Positions 1-11,878 of a stretch of DNA of 64,000 nucleotides are shown here, piece after piece. Positions within the stretch are counted from its first letter, which is position 1. Each line of letters starts with the position of its first letter. The DNA comes from Leucosporidium creatinivorum (Eukaryota > Basidiomycota > Microbotryomycetes > Leucosporidiales > Leucosporidiaceae), in NCBI GenBank assembly GCA_001600635.1, contig BCKL01000005.1:251581-315580 (forward strand), given 5' to 3'. Under the pieces are notes generated by a model that ran no database searches, was not told the origin of the DNA, and saw only the letters and a program-made list of their open reading frames with translations. A program made the translations under genes and the position numbers.

Positions 1-918
1 TGATTGGCTCGACTACAGCCTCACGACGCGAGCGAGCCCCTCTCTTTGATTTCCATTTCTCGCTCCCCCTGCCTAAGTTTAAGTTGTGCCGTGCCGTTTT
101 CGTCTCGAATCGGATCGAGCGCCAAAAGCCTCCCACTCCTCGTCGCTCCAAACCCTCACTCCGACTCCCGCCCCTCCCGCGCAGCGCAGCACTGCATTAC
201 ACGTCGCTCGTCTCGTCTTGTCCCGCTCCTCGCCTCACGTCCCAAGTCAAGCCGCTCCCAGTCGAGCGCCAACCCGAGCCCAGCCCTCGCCCGCCGAGCC
301 CTCTCGCGCTCTCCCGCTCGCTCCTCAAGAGCAAAGATGTGGAGTTGAAATGATGATTACAGCCGAAAGAGTCCAGGGGGAAGGAAGGGGGAGGGGGAAA
401 GCAAATACGAACGAGTGGTGGTGGTGAAGGGGCAAGGGGGGAGGGGGGTTCTTTTACGGTGAGGAGGGTGTGTAGTGAGGGATGGAGGGGAGGGGGAAAA
501 GGGTACTAAGCAGAGGCAACAGAGACGGAGCGGAGTGGGAAAGGGGTCGGGGTCGAGAAGGGAAGGGGAAGGGAGTACAGGGCGGGCGAGCGAGCGAGTT
601 CGTGGATCCTCCGACCGACCGACCAAGCCACACACACACACACACACACACACAGACGGGCAACCCGAAAATCTCAAAAAGCGTACACTCAGTGAAGGTG
701 TCGCGAGCGATTCGGTTTGCCGTTGGTTGTGGGTTGGTGGTGGTGGTGGAAGGAAGGGAGGGAGGAGGCGAGGAAGCGAGAGAGTCGAGTTAAGAAGGAA
801 GGAGGAAGGAGGAAGGAGGGGGGGGGGGAAGAGCTGCGCGACCGAAGCGAGATTAGCCGAATCGCCCTCTCGCTCGGTCGAGCGCCTCTCCGCGCGCCGG
901 AAATCGCAAACCCACCCT
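1..918. other. Intergenic: pyrimidine-rich, then purine-rich DNA
   Basis: I see no convincing gene here. Positions 1-340 are C/T-rich on the + strand. From about 345 to 900 the + strand becomes G/A-rich, as expected for the 3' flank of the minus-strand bHLH gene that stops at 919. A (CA)n microsatellite lies at about 631-653. Long open frames here run through repetitive triplets and lack splice structure, so they are not called. Confidence 0.6.
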
Positions 919-2630
919 TCAGACAAACGCCCCAAACCCTCCCTGACTCGCCTCACTCGCGACAAAACCCCACTGCTGTCCTCCCCCACCTCCTCCCTGC
1001 TGCTGCTGCTGCTGCTGGGAACCTCCCAACCCGCTCATCCCATACAAATCAAAAGGGTTGACATTCCCCGGCGCTCCCTGCGCTCCCTGTCCCTGCTGCC
1101 CCCCTCCTCCTCCGGCGCCGAGGTTAGGCCCGAACCCCAGTCCCTGACTCTGCATCTGCGCCGCAATCAAGTGCGCTTGGGAGAGGAGCGCAGGGTTGAG
1201 GTAGCCGAACTGGGCTTGCGCTTGTTGTGCTTGGAGGAGCATCAGCTGAGCTTGGGCTTGAGCTTGGGCTTGGGCGTGCTGGTGGTGGTGGTGGTGGTAG
1301 GAAGGAGTAGGCGAGGGAAGGGGAGCGACGGAGGCGAACGAGTGGCGGCGCTCGAGCTCGCCCGCCGAGGTAGTAGTAGTAGAGGAGGAGGAGGGGTTGG
1401 CGCCCGCGCTCCCGAAGTGATGTCCATGGTCGGAGAAGGGGGAGCCTACGAGGGTGGTCGACGCGGTGGGGGACGTGGTCGGCTCGGAGGTGGTGGGAGG
1501 GGGGTTGGAGAAGAGGCCGAACGCCTGTTGGTGGCCGGGAGCCGACGAGGGAGCGAATGAAGGGCTCAAGTGCTGCTGGCCTTCGGAGGAGGGAGGGGAG
1601 GGGAACGAGTTGGTAGGACTAACGCCCATGGCCATCGCTCCCATTCCTCCCGCCGTTCCATTGGTAGGCGAGTGAGCCTCCAACGCTCCCATCCCGGCGC
1701 TCAAGCCGTCGTCCGAACCTCCCATCGACGACGCCGAGCCGCTGCCTGCGCCGGTCAAAGGAGCTGGAGGGGGAAGAGGCGCCATTCCGAGTTGACGGCG
1801 GAGTTGGTCGACTTGACGGCGGAGGTCGTTGTTCTCGCGGATGAGGGCGTGCTCTTTGACCTGTGGCAGCGTGGGCGAGGAGGAGGAGGAGAGAAGCGGC
1901 GAGAGAGAGGGAGGAGCGTCGCAAGGAGGGAGGGGAGGAGGCGGAGAGGAGAGGAGAGGAGAGGTAAATGATGATGGTGTACAGCGAAAGGAGTCGAGAA
2001 CGAGTCGAATGGAAATGAAAGAGAAGCGGAAACCGTCCATTAGCGTCGAAAGATTCGAAATTTCCCCGCCTTTTGAAGCCTCTGGCGATAGGACTCGCTC
2101 CCACTCACCTGAGCGTCGTAAACGAACGAGAGGGCATTCTGTACGATGACCGACTTGGAGGGGCGCTTGACCTTGGCCATGCTGGGAAGAGCTTCGGCGA
2201 GGGTCTGTCACAAATTGGAGCCCAAAGAAGGACGTCAGGAGGAGATCAACTTCGGACGTGAGACAAAGCCGAGTCGGCGAGTTCCCCGACTCGACTCTCT
2301 CGAGTTCGAAAAACTCGATAGGGGGGGGGGGGGGGGGGGTGTTCTGTAGTAAAGACTCACCATGAACCTTCCATTCAAAGACTCCCTCCTAGCCCTCTCA
2401 ATAGCATTATGCGTCGCCCTCTTATCCGCTGCCCCCGGTCCCTTCCTACCATTGCTCTTCTTGTTCGAAGGCGCGGGCTTCTCATCGAGGAGGAATTGAT
2501 CCTGCTCCTCGGCGTCGGCCAAATCGTCGCCGTCGAGAAAGTTTGCGAGTTGGGGATGCTCGGAGGAGGGAGAGAGGAGGGGAGGAGGGGAGAGGCCGGT
2601 GAAGCCGTCGAAGGATTGGGCGAGGGTCAT
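919..2630 (-). CDS. bHLH transcription factor, Gln/Ala/Gly-rich C-terminus
   Basis: Probable nuclear DNA-binding regulator. Three exons (2630-2361, 2204-2109, 1860-919) give 435 aa. The bHLH domain spans about residues 73-120. Its basic/helix-1 part (HNAIERARRESLNGRF) ends exon 1 and carries the H-E-R pattern expected of E-box binders. Helix 2 (SKSVIVQNALSFVYDAQ) is exon 2, and exon 3 opens with a leucine-heptad stretch (ENNDLRRQVDQLRRQL), so this may be a bHLH-zipper. The rest is low complexity, with Gln, His and Gly runs. The frame stays open upstream of this ATG to about 2770, so a longer N-terminus is possible. A run of 19 Gs (2321-2339, C on the coding strand) sits in intron 1. The family is sure; the target genes are unknown. 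Confidence 0.85.
2321..2339. repeat. G19/C19 homopolymer in bHLH intron 1
   Basis: Nineteen consecutive Gs on the + strand lie inside the 156-nt first intron of the bHLH gene, about 22 nt downstream of its 5' splice site on the coding strand. Such tracts are length-unstable and could form a G-quadruplex on the template strand. Confidence 0.9.
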
Positions 2631-3762
2631 GTTGAGCTGATGAGGGCGCGTGATGTGCGGGGATGGTGTTGCGGTGTAGTAGAAGGAGGGGAAGTGGGGG
2701 TGGTCTGTAGGATGGTAGATGGGGTTAAGTGGGCTGTACTGTAGTCTGTCCTCCTGCTCCGACTGTCTGCTCAGTAGCCCCGGCCGAGAGAGACGAGACG
2801 AGGCCCAAGGGCACCAATCACTGACATGGAGGTGAGAGAGCGACTGACCTCGCGCGAGTAGGCAGCAGAGACGGATGAGAGGGATGGTAAACTCGTTGCG
2901 GTCGAGTTGTAGGCTGGTAGAGGCGGGCTTGGAGAGGAGTAGCGAGCGATAGGGCGGGACTAGTGTCGAGAGAGCGGGGAGACGGGGTTGATATCGCTTG
3001 GTTGCTGGTTGCTGTAAGGCGGCTTAGGAAGAGAGAGGGAAGGGGGGAGGGGTCAAGGTACGCGAGCTGTAGTAAAGTAGAGCATGTTGCAGAGGAGGAG
3101 AGAAGGAGGTCAGCTCTTGAGCGAGAGAGAAGGTGAGGTGCGAGACATGGTGCGTGGGTGGCGTGACAGTGTAGCAGAGAGAGAGAGAGAGCAGAAGCTG
3201 TAGGACAGTAGACTACGTACCAGAGGTGTTCTAAACCTAGGCTCAAGCGGAGTCCTTTGAGAGTTGACCGCAACGGGGGGGAGGAGAGACGACGGCGGAG
3301 AGGGTTGGCAGCTTGAGAGGAGAAGGAAGAGAGTCAAAAGTGCCGCCGTCTCTAAGTCGTAAAAAAGGAGTTGTACTCTTTCGCTCTTCTCGCAGCTACC
3401 TTGCACTATCACTGATTAACTAGCCATTTCTTTCGACCTTTTCTCACCCTCACCCTTCTACAGCCATTCAAAGCCAGACCGAGCCAGCCGCTGCCGTCGC
3501 TCGTCAGTCGACTCGAGGTGAGCCTGCTGTAGCTCATTAGTCCTGAGCAGAGCTCTCACTTACTTCCAAGCTCATGCACTTTCCCTTGGCACCTTAACCT
3601 CACTGTCAAGGGCCAGCTCTGATCCGTCTACTCCCCTTCGCGTTTCGAAGCTCAGCTCACGCGCCGCTCTCTCTCCATCCGTCTCGAGCTCGTCTCTACC
3701 TGTGAAGCTCTCCCTCTCTTGCTACAGCACTACAGAACTCACCCATATTCTACAATAGAACC
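2631..3762. promoter_or_regulatory. Divergent intergenic region
   Basis: This 1.1-kb spacer lies between the divergent bHLH (-) and coiled-coil (+) genes. It is rich in CT/GA tracts, and stretches such as 3430-3760 look like a pyrimidine-rich 5' leader for the plus gene. The first 140 nt (to about 2770) remain open in the bHLH frame and could be coding. No RNA gene was seen. Confidence 0.5.
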
Positions 3763-5508
3763 ATGTCCCGCCCACCTGACCCGCTCCCCTCCCGTCGACG
3801 AGTGCTCACATCCTCCACCTCGTCCTCGTCCAACATGGGTCGCTCCTCGCCTTCTACTGGTTCAACCCCGAGTAACAAACCTATTCGCGCGAGGGTAGAT
3901 CTCAGTAATTTAGCTGGAGCAGGGGGATCACCTACACTCGGCTCTACTACTACAGCAGCAGCAGGATGGTCGCCCAAGCTCCCCTCCTCGTCTCAAACCA
4001 ACAACACGACCCCTCGCGCTCGTATCACCACTTCAGCCCCTTCCACCCCTTTAACGCCTTTGATGGCGAGGGCTTCTATTCCTCCTCCTCCTCCTGGCTC
4101 TTCGACGCCCCTACAACGACCAACCTACAGCACCAGCTCAGCGCGCCCTCCCTCCCCTCATCGCTCTACCTCGCCCCACCTTTCGCCAGCACCTCGTCCA
4201 CCCCCTTCAGAACAACTACGAGGTCAATTCGATCAATTCCCTACCACTCAGCAACACCCAACGACCATCTCCCACCTCCCCCCCTCCGTCTCCCTCCGCT
4301 CGCTGCACCACGGCTCGCCTTCCCTCCGCTCGCCTACCTTCAGCTCTTCGACGGCGAACGGATTCCCACAACCGCAGCGACGCGTATCCGGCACCTCGAC
4401 CACTAACGGCGGAGGGCTCCTCCCTCCCCTTCCCCTCAGCTCGGCACGACCTCCTTCTCCCTCCCGCCCATCCTCCTCCTCCACCAGCCACTCCAATCCG
4501 AGCCCCAAGCTCCGTTCCACCCCTTCCTTCTCCTCCTCACGGCCTCCACTGGCGCCCTCGCACGCCCACTCGGCCCCTGCTCCCCCAGCGCGAGCAGGAG
4601 TTCACCGACCGCCGAGCTCAGGCTACGTCCGCTCGAGCGCCGGCTCGAGCACGGCGCACACCAGGAGCCCCAGTATCGCCAGCACCGCCTCCTCCTCCCC
4701 TCCCTCCTCCGCCACGGCGGGAGGAGGGGGGCAGTGGTCCACCCTTCCCCTCCCCCTCCCTCTCGCTTCTCCCACCTCCCCTCCCGGAGGAGGAGCAATG
4801 GGAGGAGCAGGAGGAGGAGGGCACACGCATGTAGCGAGTATCGATTGGGCCGTCGAGGCTGATGCTTTGGAGAGGGAGATGCTCGAGGATCGACTCCGTG
4901 CGGAGCGGGAGAAGGAGGAGCAAGAGATGAGGAGGGATCGCCAGCGGGAGAGGAAGGTGAGTTCTGTTCTTTCTTGCCCTTCTCTTTGGCGTTCCGGCCC
5001 GAGAGGGAAAACGAGCTGAGTCTTCGCTGACGCTCGGACTCGACGCCAGATCCTCGACCTCGAAATCTCCAACGCCTCGCTCCTCAGCATCAACACATCC
5101 CTCGAGCGACTCAAGGCGCTCCAGTCGCGCGAGATTAGGGATCTGCGCCGGAGGCTGAGGGAGTCCCATGCGGTGGGGGGTTTGGGAGGGTCGCTGGCGG
5201 AGTGGAGAAGGGGGGAAGGACTCCCGCCGGGGGGGTTGGGGGAGGAGGGGGAGGAGGAGGAGGAGAGCGAGGAGGAAGAAGAAGAAGAAGCGGAGTGGGA
5301 GGATCTGTTGGAGCAGGATCCAGCCTACGCAGCGGCATTGGGGACGGTAGAGGCGTTGCTGAGGAGGGGAAGGACGGCGGTGGAAGCGGTCGCTAAGGAG
5401 GAGCCGAGAGGAGTAGGGGGCGGCGGAGGGAGGGTGTTGAGTGCTGTGGAGGTTGAGGAGAGGTGGGAGGAGGAGGAGGAGGGGAGGGGAGTCAGGGCTC
5501 GGCGATGA
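3763..5508 (+). CDS. Uncharacterised Ser/Pro-rich protein with coiled-coil C-terminus
   Basis: Not recognised by function. Two exons (3763-4956, 5050-5508) give 550 aa. Residues 1 to about 355 are disordered Ser/Pro/Thr-rich sequence. Residues about 360-440 turn strongly helical: an Arg/Glu-rich stretch runs across the intron into the conserved-looking motif ILDLEISNASLLSINTSLE, followed by heptads (LKALQSREIRDLRRRL). An acidic Glu run follows. A DLEISN-SLL-IN-LE segment after a long disordered region recurs, as I recall, in other fungal hypothetical proteins, but I cannot name the family. The intron has a GTGAGT donor and a CGCTGAC branch-like site. It is probably a scaffold or interaction protein; that is inference from composition. 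Confidence 0.75.
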
Positions 5509-6139
5509 GTGGGGAGGAGGGGAGTGGCAGCGAGGAGGATGGAGAGGAGGGGGAGTGGACGAGGAAGGGGTTGGGGATCGATTGAGTGATCTTGGAGAAA
5601 GGAGGGAGAGGGGGGAGGAGGTGCCCTCGACGCAGCGCAGAAGCAGGTCTTAATTCTCGGTTCTCGGTCTTGGTCTGGTTCTTATCAGCTCTTATTGTCC
5701 TGTTGTTGTCTACACATCCTCCCCTCCCCTCCCTCTATACGCTATCAGCTTACGCAGTAATACACACGTCTCTTGCATATCTCGATTTCTCGGCGGACTC
5801 TCGGCGAGGGAGAGCTGGTCTGGCTCGAGCTCAACGCCTGCTTGCGATTCCACAAGGGAGGGCAAGCTGTTCATCAAGCAATGTCCTTCGCTCACACAGT
5901 CTCTTCGCCGCGCATCCTTCCGCTTTCGCTGACTCTCATTCGCTCACCCAACTTCCTAGCGTCGAAAGCGGTACATGGAATCCTCGAGAGCTAAACACGA
6001 ACGGTTGGGAAACACACAGAGAATGGTAAAAGTCACACATGTCATCAAACACCTCCCTCCTCCTCCTCCTCCTCCTCCTCCTCTTCCTTCTATTCTCCCT
6101 CCTTCCTCCCTTCTTCGACTGAGCCAAGTCGAGTCGAGA
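5509..6139. other. Convergent 3' intergenic region with CTC repeat
   Basis: 3' flanks of the coiled-coil gene (+) and SIN3 (-). A CTC/GAG triplet tract lies at about 6056-6085. Nothing else is recognised. Confidence 0.6.
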
Positions 6140-9100
6140 TCAGGCGTCCGACATCTTGACGTCCTCGTCCACTGGTGCGGCGACGGGGGCGGCGACGGGG
6201 GCGACGGGAGCGGGGACAGCTGGCTCTGCAGCGATGGGTGCGGGAGCGTCGGTCGTAGTGGTGGCGGGAGTGGGGGTAGGGGCGGGGCCGATCTCGACGG
6301 GCTTGACCTCCTCCTGAACCGGCGCTGGCGTGGGAGCAGCAGCGGCGATCCTCGCCGCCTCTTCCGCAGCGACCCTCTGCTCCTCCGCCAGCTGCGCCGC
6401 CTTAACCTCCGCCGCCTCACGCGCGACCCTCTCCTCCTCCTCCCTCCTCCTCCTCTCCACCTCTCTCTCCCTCTCCTTCTCCACCAAAACAGGCTTCAAC
6501 TCCTCCATCCTCCTCTCCACAAAGTCCTCGAGCCTCTTCTTCTTGCTCTCCCCTACAGCAGGAGGAGGAGCGGCTGGGAGGCCGTGGCGAAGGAGTAGGT
6601 CTTCGGAACGAGGGACGAAGAAGAGCCGGTAGGAGCGCATGCAGATCTGGGATTGAAGGGCTGAGGTGATGGAGAGGTTGGGAGGGAAAGTGTCGACGCC
6701 GGAGGGGGAGGAAAGGCGGAGGTTCCTGTTCATCATCATCGTCGTCGAGCTCGGGTCAGCTCGGCCGAAGAAGGGGTGATGTAGCAGAGAAGACACTCGA
6801 AACTCACCTCGAAAGGAAAGGCTTGCCATTCGGTCCCTCGACGACTCCAGGCGTCGGCTCGGCCCTCACATAGTTAGCGAGGTACCTCGCCCACTCTCTC
6901 TCCACCACAACCAACTCCTCCGCGGCAATGACATCCTTCCCGAGCAGCTGAATGCTCATCTGCTTCTCGTTGGGCACCCATCCAATGCGGTAGAGGTTCT
7001 CGTCGTTGCCGAGCGCCGTCTCGGCTTGCGAGCGGTAGAAGGTCTGTTGTTGGGCAGTCGAGCGGTCCGGGTGCGAACGGTCTTGACGGAGAAGGTCGAC
7101 TAGGTCGCGCGTCTTGGCGTCCGAGAGGCCGGATTGGCACTGCGATGGGAGGGAGAAAAAGGGGGTCAGCGATCCCTCGCCGAGGACGAGGGGAGAGCGA
7201 CAACAACTCACCTGCTTCAGGATCATGTTCAACAGCTTATCGACGGTGAAGAGCGTGTATCCCTGAGTAGCAAACATCGTCCTCATCGCCTCCTCAAACG
7301 CCGCTTGATCAATCTCTCCATCGAAGAGCTTCTCGCACAGCCCGAGCGCGCGTTGGTAGTATTGCTGCGCCGTGACCGACATGGGCTCGCCCTTGCGTTC
7401 GGGGGCCATGGTGAGCGAGAGGGAGAGGGAGGGGACGTGCCGGGCGGTGATGGGTTGGGGAGGAGGGGGAGTGGCGAGGATGATGGACGAGTGCTTGAGG
7501 GCGCTGAGGCGGGAGTAAAGGGTCTGTCGGGGTTGAGGAGGATCAGCGAGCTGCACGAGATGCAGAAATGAGCCGACAACTCACCTGGAAGAGACGAATC
7601 AGACAGTAGAGGTTCGAGTTGGCAAACAGGTTCCACTGGCGCCTCGTCTCGACCTTTGCCGGCTTGTCGTCCACAGGAATGATGAGCTCTGGCAGCGGTC
7701 CATCGGGGAGAACGGGGGCGACGGGCGCCGCGATCGAATCGGTGGCGCTAATCATCGACATGGCCGAATCTCCCCTCTCCATCGACTCGCCTCCGAGCCC
7801 GACCGAGGGCGAGCGAGTAGCATCGTCTCCGCCGAGCATGGCGGACGCCTCGCGACTGCTATCGACGGCGCTGCTCTGTTCCCTGTTGGCGGCGATCTCG
7901 GCCTCAACTTCGGGGGTGATGAGCGAGGCGAGCGAGGTGATGGTAGGCATGGCGTCGGTCATGACGGCGTCGGCGCCGGCGGGGGTGTCGGCTCCAGTCG
8001 AAGGCGCTGGCGAGGCGTCGCGCGAGCTAGGAGCAGGGGAGGAGACCTTGCTCCTTCGTCCTCCTCCAGCTCCGCCGGCGCGGGATCCTGGTCCTCCGGC
8101 GTTCTTGAGCGCCTTCTTGCGCAGATCGGCGGCGGCCTTCTTGCCTCCTCGCTTTGTCGTGCTGCCTACGACCGAAGTGACTTCCGAAACATCGCCGAGC
8201 GCGCTCGTACCGGCATCGCTGACGCCCTCGATCGACTCGAGGTCGTCTCCTTCTCCTCCGACGGGGAGCATCTCGAGCGCAAACTCGGTGGGCTGGAGAG
8301 CGAAGAGGAGGGGGAGGAAGTTGCGGAGGAAGGCGTCAATCTTGTCCTTGTCGTTGTTGGAGAAACCGTTTGCGCGGTCGAGGTAGGAGAAGAGGAGGCG
8401 AGTAGCGTCGAAGATGGCCTCGCGGTCCGAGACGTCGTAGACGAATTGGGCGGTGAGGGGCGACGAGAGGGGGCGGCCAAAGCCGGCGGCGCGTTGCTTT
8501 TGAGCACGCTTGATCGTCTCGATCTCGGTGACGAGAGCCTTGTTGGTGAGGACGCGCTTGTCGTTGGCCTTTTGCGCGATGCCTTGGTGGTCGAGCGACT
8601 TCCAGAAGTTCTTGGCGTCCTGTAGGCGATTAGGCGAGGTCAGCTATCGAGTCGAAGAGTATGAAGCACGATCCGAATGTACCGACTCGCGCCAAACGCG
8701 GTTCCACTCCCTCAGCGCCCTTTTCCACTCATCATCCTTTTGCTTCAACCTCGCCAGCACAATCGGCACCGCAACGCACGGGTTCTCGTGCAACGCCTGA
8801 ATGACCTCCAACCCCTGCTCCTTGCCATACACCTTCTTGATGACCCTCTGGTAGATGCTCTTGCTCTGGTTGCCGAGTCCCGGCTTGAGGCGGAAGGTCG
8901 CCCGCTCGTCGGCTTCCATGATGGCGATGCGAGTGGCGATGGGCTCGAGGAGGGCGATGGTCCGCAGGTTGGCTTCGATGTGGTAGTCGTACTCGTGGCG
9001 CTCTTCCTCGGAACGGTGCATTGCTTCTTCGAAGGGGTTCTTGCGGTTGGCGACGAAGCCTTCGTCGCTCGCCCACGAGGGTTGCGAGACTGTGGAGAGT

Positions 9101-11636
9101 GGGAGAGGTTAGCATAGCTCGGAAGCGGAGAAATCGAGATCGAAGGCGTACCCCACTCGTCGTTGAGGACGTCCCAGCAGAGAGCATCGCGACCCGAGCA
9201 GTTGAGCGAGATCTCCTGCGAATCGCTCGGCGGGTCAGCTCCTCCCCTCAAGTCTCCACAGCGACGCGCGGTGCTCACCGACTGAGGCAACTGCCGATAA
9301 CTCGGCCCATAAGTCTTATACCCCTTGCCATCATCCGTAACTCCCCGCTTAGGCCCATCCAACGCCGGCACATTCTCGATGATCCTCACTCCATTCACAA
9401 CCTCAACGCGATGCCCTGGATCTCCAACAGCCTTCCCCTCCGTCCACCCGACGATATCCCTAAACTCCTTCCACAAACTCTCATCATTCCCGAGGAAGAG
9501 ATACGCTCGGGAGACGAGAGCGGTAAGGTCAATGATATCCTGCGTGTAGAGGTTGAGGAGCTTGAGGAACTCGTGGTAGGTGGGCGTGTCGTTCGTGTGG
9601 ATCTTGACGCGGTTGAAAAAGGCCATGTCGGCGCTCGAGGCGAGGGGTTTGGGAGGAAGGAGGGGTTGGGGGGGAGGAGCGGGGGAGGGCGCTTCGTAGG
9701 CGTAGGCGACGGGCGCGACGGGCTGCTGTTGCTGCTGCTGTTGCTGGTGGGGAGTGCCGTAGCCTGGCATCGGGTAGCCTTGGCCGTAGGCGCCCATGTG
9801 AGGGTGAGAGCCGTAGCCCATGGGATCGGCGCCGAGGCCGTCCGAGTAGAGCGAGTCGGACGCGGCGGGCTTGCGGACGTCCTTGCCGCCGTCGGGCTTA
9901 GAGGTGCGCTTGACGGGCTGTGAAGGGTCATCGAGCGTCAGCTCTCGTGCCCCTCGAGCGAACGAGCAAAGACCCACCTTCGTCTTATCCTCGACCTTCT
10001 TGCTGACCTTGGGCTTCTTCGCACTAGCCTGCTCATCCCTCTTCTGTCCCGCACTCGACGATACCGGCCTCTTGCTCGCTCCTCCCGCACCGCGAGCCGC
10101 GCCAGCTCCTCCACTGCCGAGGATCCCACCAGCGGGAGCAGCGCCCGCATCGCCCGAGGTGTCGGGAAGGAATTGCTTGAACTCGTCCAAGAGGTCGGGA
10201 GCGCCGTGAAAGAGGGTCGTGACTTGGGCGTAGACCTATCGCACGATTGAAAGAGGTCAGCTCGACTCGGCGGGCAAAGAACGCGAGTGGAAGCGGAGCT
10301 CACATCCTGAATCGCCCTCCCCTCCTTCTGATACGTCTGCAGAATCTCCAAGAACGCCTTGTACGTATCCGGATCGCGCACAAAGCGGTTCTTGATCTTA
10401 TTGACATAGTTGATGGCATGGTTAAACTCCATCGGCGGTCTCGCGCCTTGAGGATCAGTGCTAGTCGCCGTGGCCTGGACGCCCCCTACGACTTGAGCGA
10501 CGCTGGCTCCTCCTGTAGCAGGGGGAGCGGCGGAAGAAGTAGAAGGGTTGGCGAGGTGGTTGGAGAGCAGAGAGGCGGCTCCTGGCGTGGCGATGGGTTG
10601 GGAGGCGGAGTGCGCGGCGAGGTTGGCGGCGGGGATGGAAGGGAGGTGAAGAGGGTCTTTGGGGTCTGTAGGCTTGGTCGCTGAGGCGGGGACGGGCGAA
10701 CGAGCGGTGGATGCTCCTCCCGCTGCTGCTCCTGCGCCGAGCTTGCCGTCCTTTTGCGCGGCTGGCGCGACGGCGGCGGGTTTGGGAGCGGTCGAAGGTG
10801 AGACTCCAGGGGCGGTGCGGGCGGGAGTGGAAGTAGATGCGGGTGCGGCGGAGGTGCCAGTGACTTGAGTACGAGTCGTCATGCCCATCGGGGTGGTCAC
10901 GGTGATAGTGGTGACTCCTCCTCCCTCCTCCTGCGACGTGCCGACCGAGCATTCGATGCGATAGCCGGGAGGAAGGAAAGTGTTGAAGCCTTGGATGAGG
11001 GCGGGGTGGCCGCGGAAGAGGGTGGAGACCTGTGCAGAGCGAGCGAGATGTCAGCGGGCTTTCGGCGGGCGGGCAAGGCGAGGCGCAACTCCTTAAAAGA
11101 CGTACCCGCTCAATCACGCCCGGGGTGTCGATTCCTTGACTCTTGAACTCTTTCATAATCTGTTTACCGAGCCTGCGTTAGCTCTGTAGCGAGGTGGAGC
11201 AGTCGCCGAACCCGAAGAAAACGCACGGTGAGGAAGCGGTCGTAGACTGCGATTAGGGAGAAGCGGGAGTGGTCAGCGGTGGAGTGTAAGATAGTGATAA
11301 AGTATAGCTCACCCTCTGCCTGATCATTGAAGGTAACCTTGACGCGGTCGAGGTAGCTAAACAGCGGGAGTGAATCGTCAGCTCGGGTTGATGGACGGCG
11401 AGAGATGGTGCGAGAGTAGCTGCAGGAGACCAGAGCGCGGTAATCTGTACATACCTAAGAGCATCTTTGACGTTGAGTGGGCGGAAGGGCTGAGCTGCAG
11501 CGGCAGGAGGGGCGGGAGCTGGAGCAGCAGCGGCGGGGAAGCGGTTGGCTGCTGCTGGAGCGGGCGCTGTAGCTTGTTGAGGAGGAGCCGAAGTGGTAGG
11601 AGGGATCCCACCAGTTGGTGGTGGCTGAGCTGCCAT
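6140..11636 (-). CDS. SIN3: SIN3 histone deacetylase corepressor scaffold
   Basis: Scaffold of the Rpd3-type histone deacetylase complex. Thirteen exons (11636-11455, 11356-11313, 11246-11227, 11159-11106, 11029-10304, 10235-9978, 9917-9279, 9215-9152, 9089-8683, 8619-7585, 7523-7212, 7139-6808, 6725-6140) give 1552 aa. Domains in order: PAH1 (from [19 protein letters not shown]), PAH2 ([16 protein letters not shown]), PAH3 ([17 protein letters not shown], more diverged), the Sin3 HDAC-interaction domain (PSYRQLPQS, then the [16 protein letters not shown] exon and the next exon), and a C-terminal Sin3_C region ([11 protein letters not shown] and [12 protein letters not shown]). The tail is Ala/Pro-rich. 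PAH1 is cut into four small exons (182, 44, 20, 54 nt). The start ATG precedes an Ala/Pro/Gln-rich leader. Identification is firm from domain order and length. Confidence 0.97.
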
Positions 11637-11878
11637 GGCCCAGCTGTTTCTGTAGTCGAGTGGAAAACGAGAGCCGAAGCAAGCAAGCGAGCGGGAGGAG
11701 GAGAGAGAGAGGAGGGGATCGAGCTCAGAGCTCAGAGGGAGGGCGCGACAAAGACAAGAGGTCGGGAAATTGGGACTTAGAGAAACGAAATGGGACGATT
11801 AGACTCTCTGCTTTAGACTACTTCATCCTGGCTTCAGTTCTTCGTCGACTGAGCCATCAGACTAGGTTACTCTCTACC

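Noticed and set aside
475-1560. Long plus-strand open frame opposite the bHLH gene
   Set aside because: It is the complement of GC-rich low-complexity sequence, is full of Arg/Gly/Ser runs, and overlaps a well-supported minus-strand gene.
5710-5994. Small frames on both strands between the coiled-coil gene and SIN3
   Set aside because: Short, without conserved motifs or splice context; consistent with 3' untranslated sequence.
7619-8386. 255-codon plus-strand frame inside SIN3
   Set aside because: Antisense shadow of SIN3 exon 10; GC-rich codon use keeps the opposite strand open.
9021-9923. 300-codon plus-strand frame inside SIN3
   Set aside because: It crosses SIN3 exon-intron borders and has no domain; an antisense shadow.
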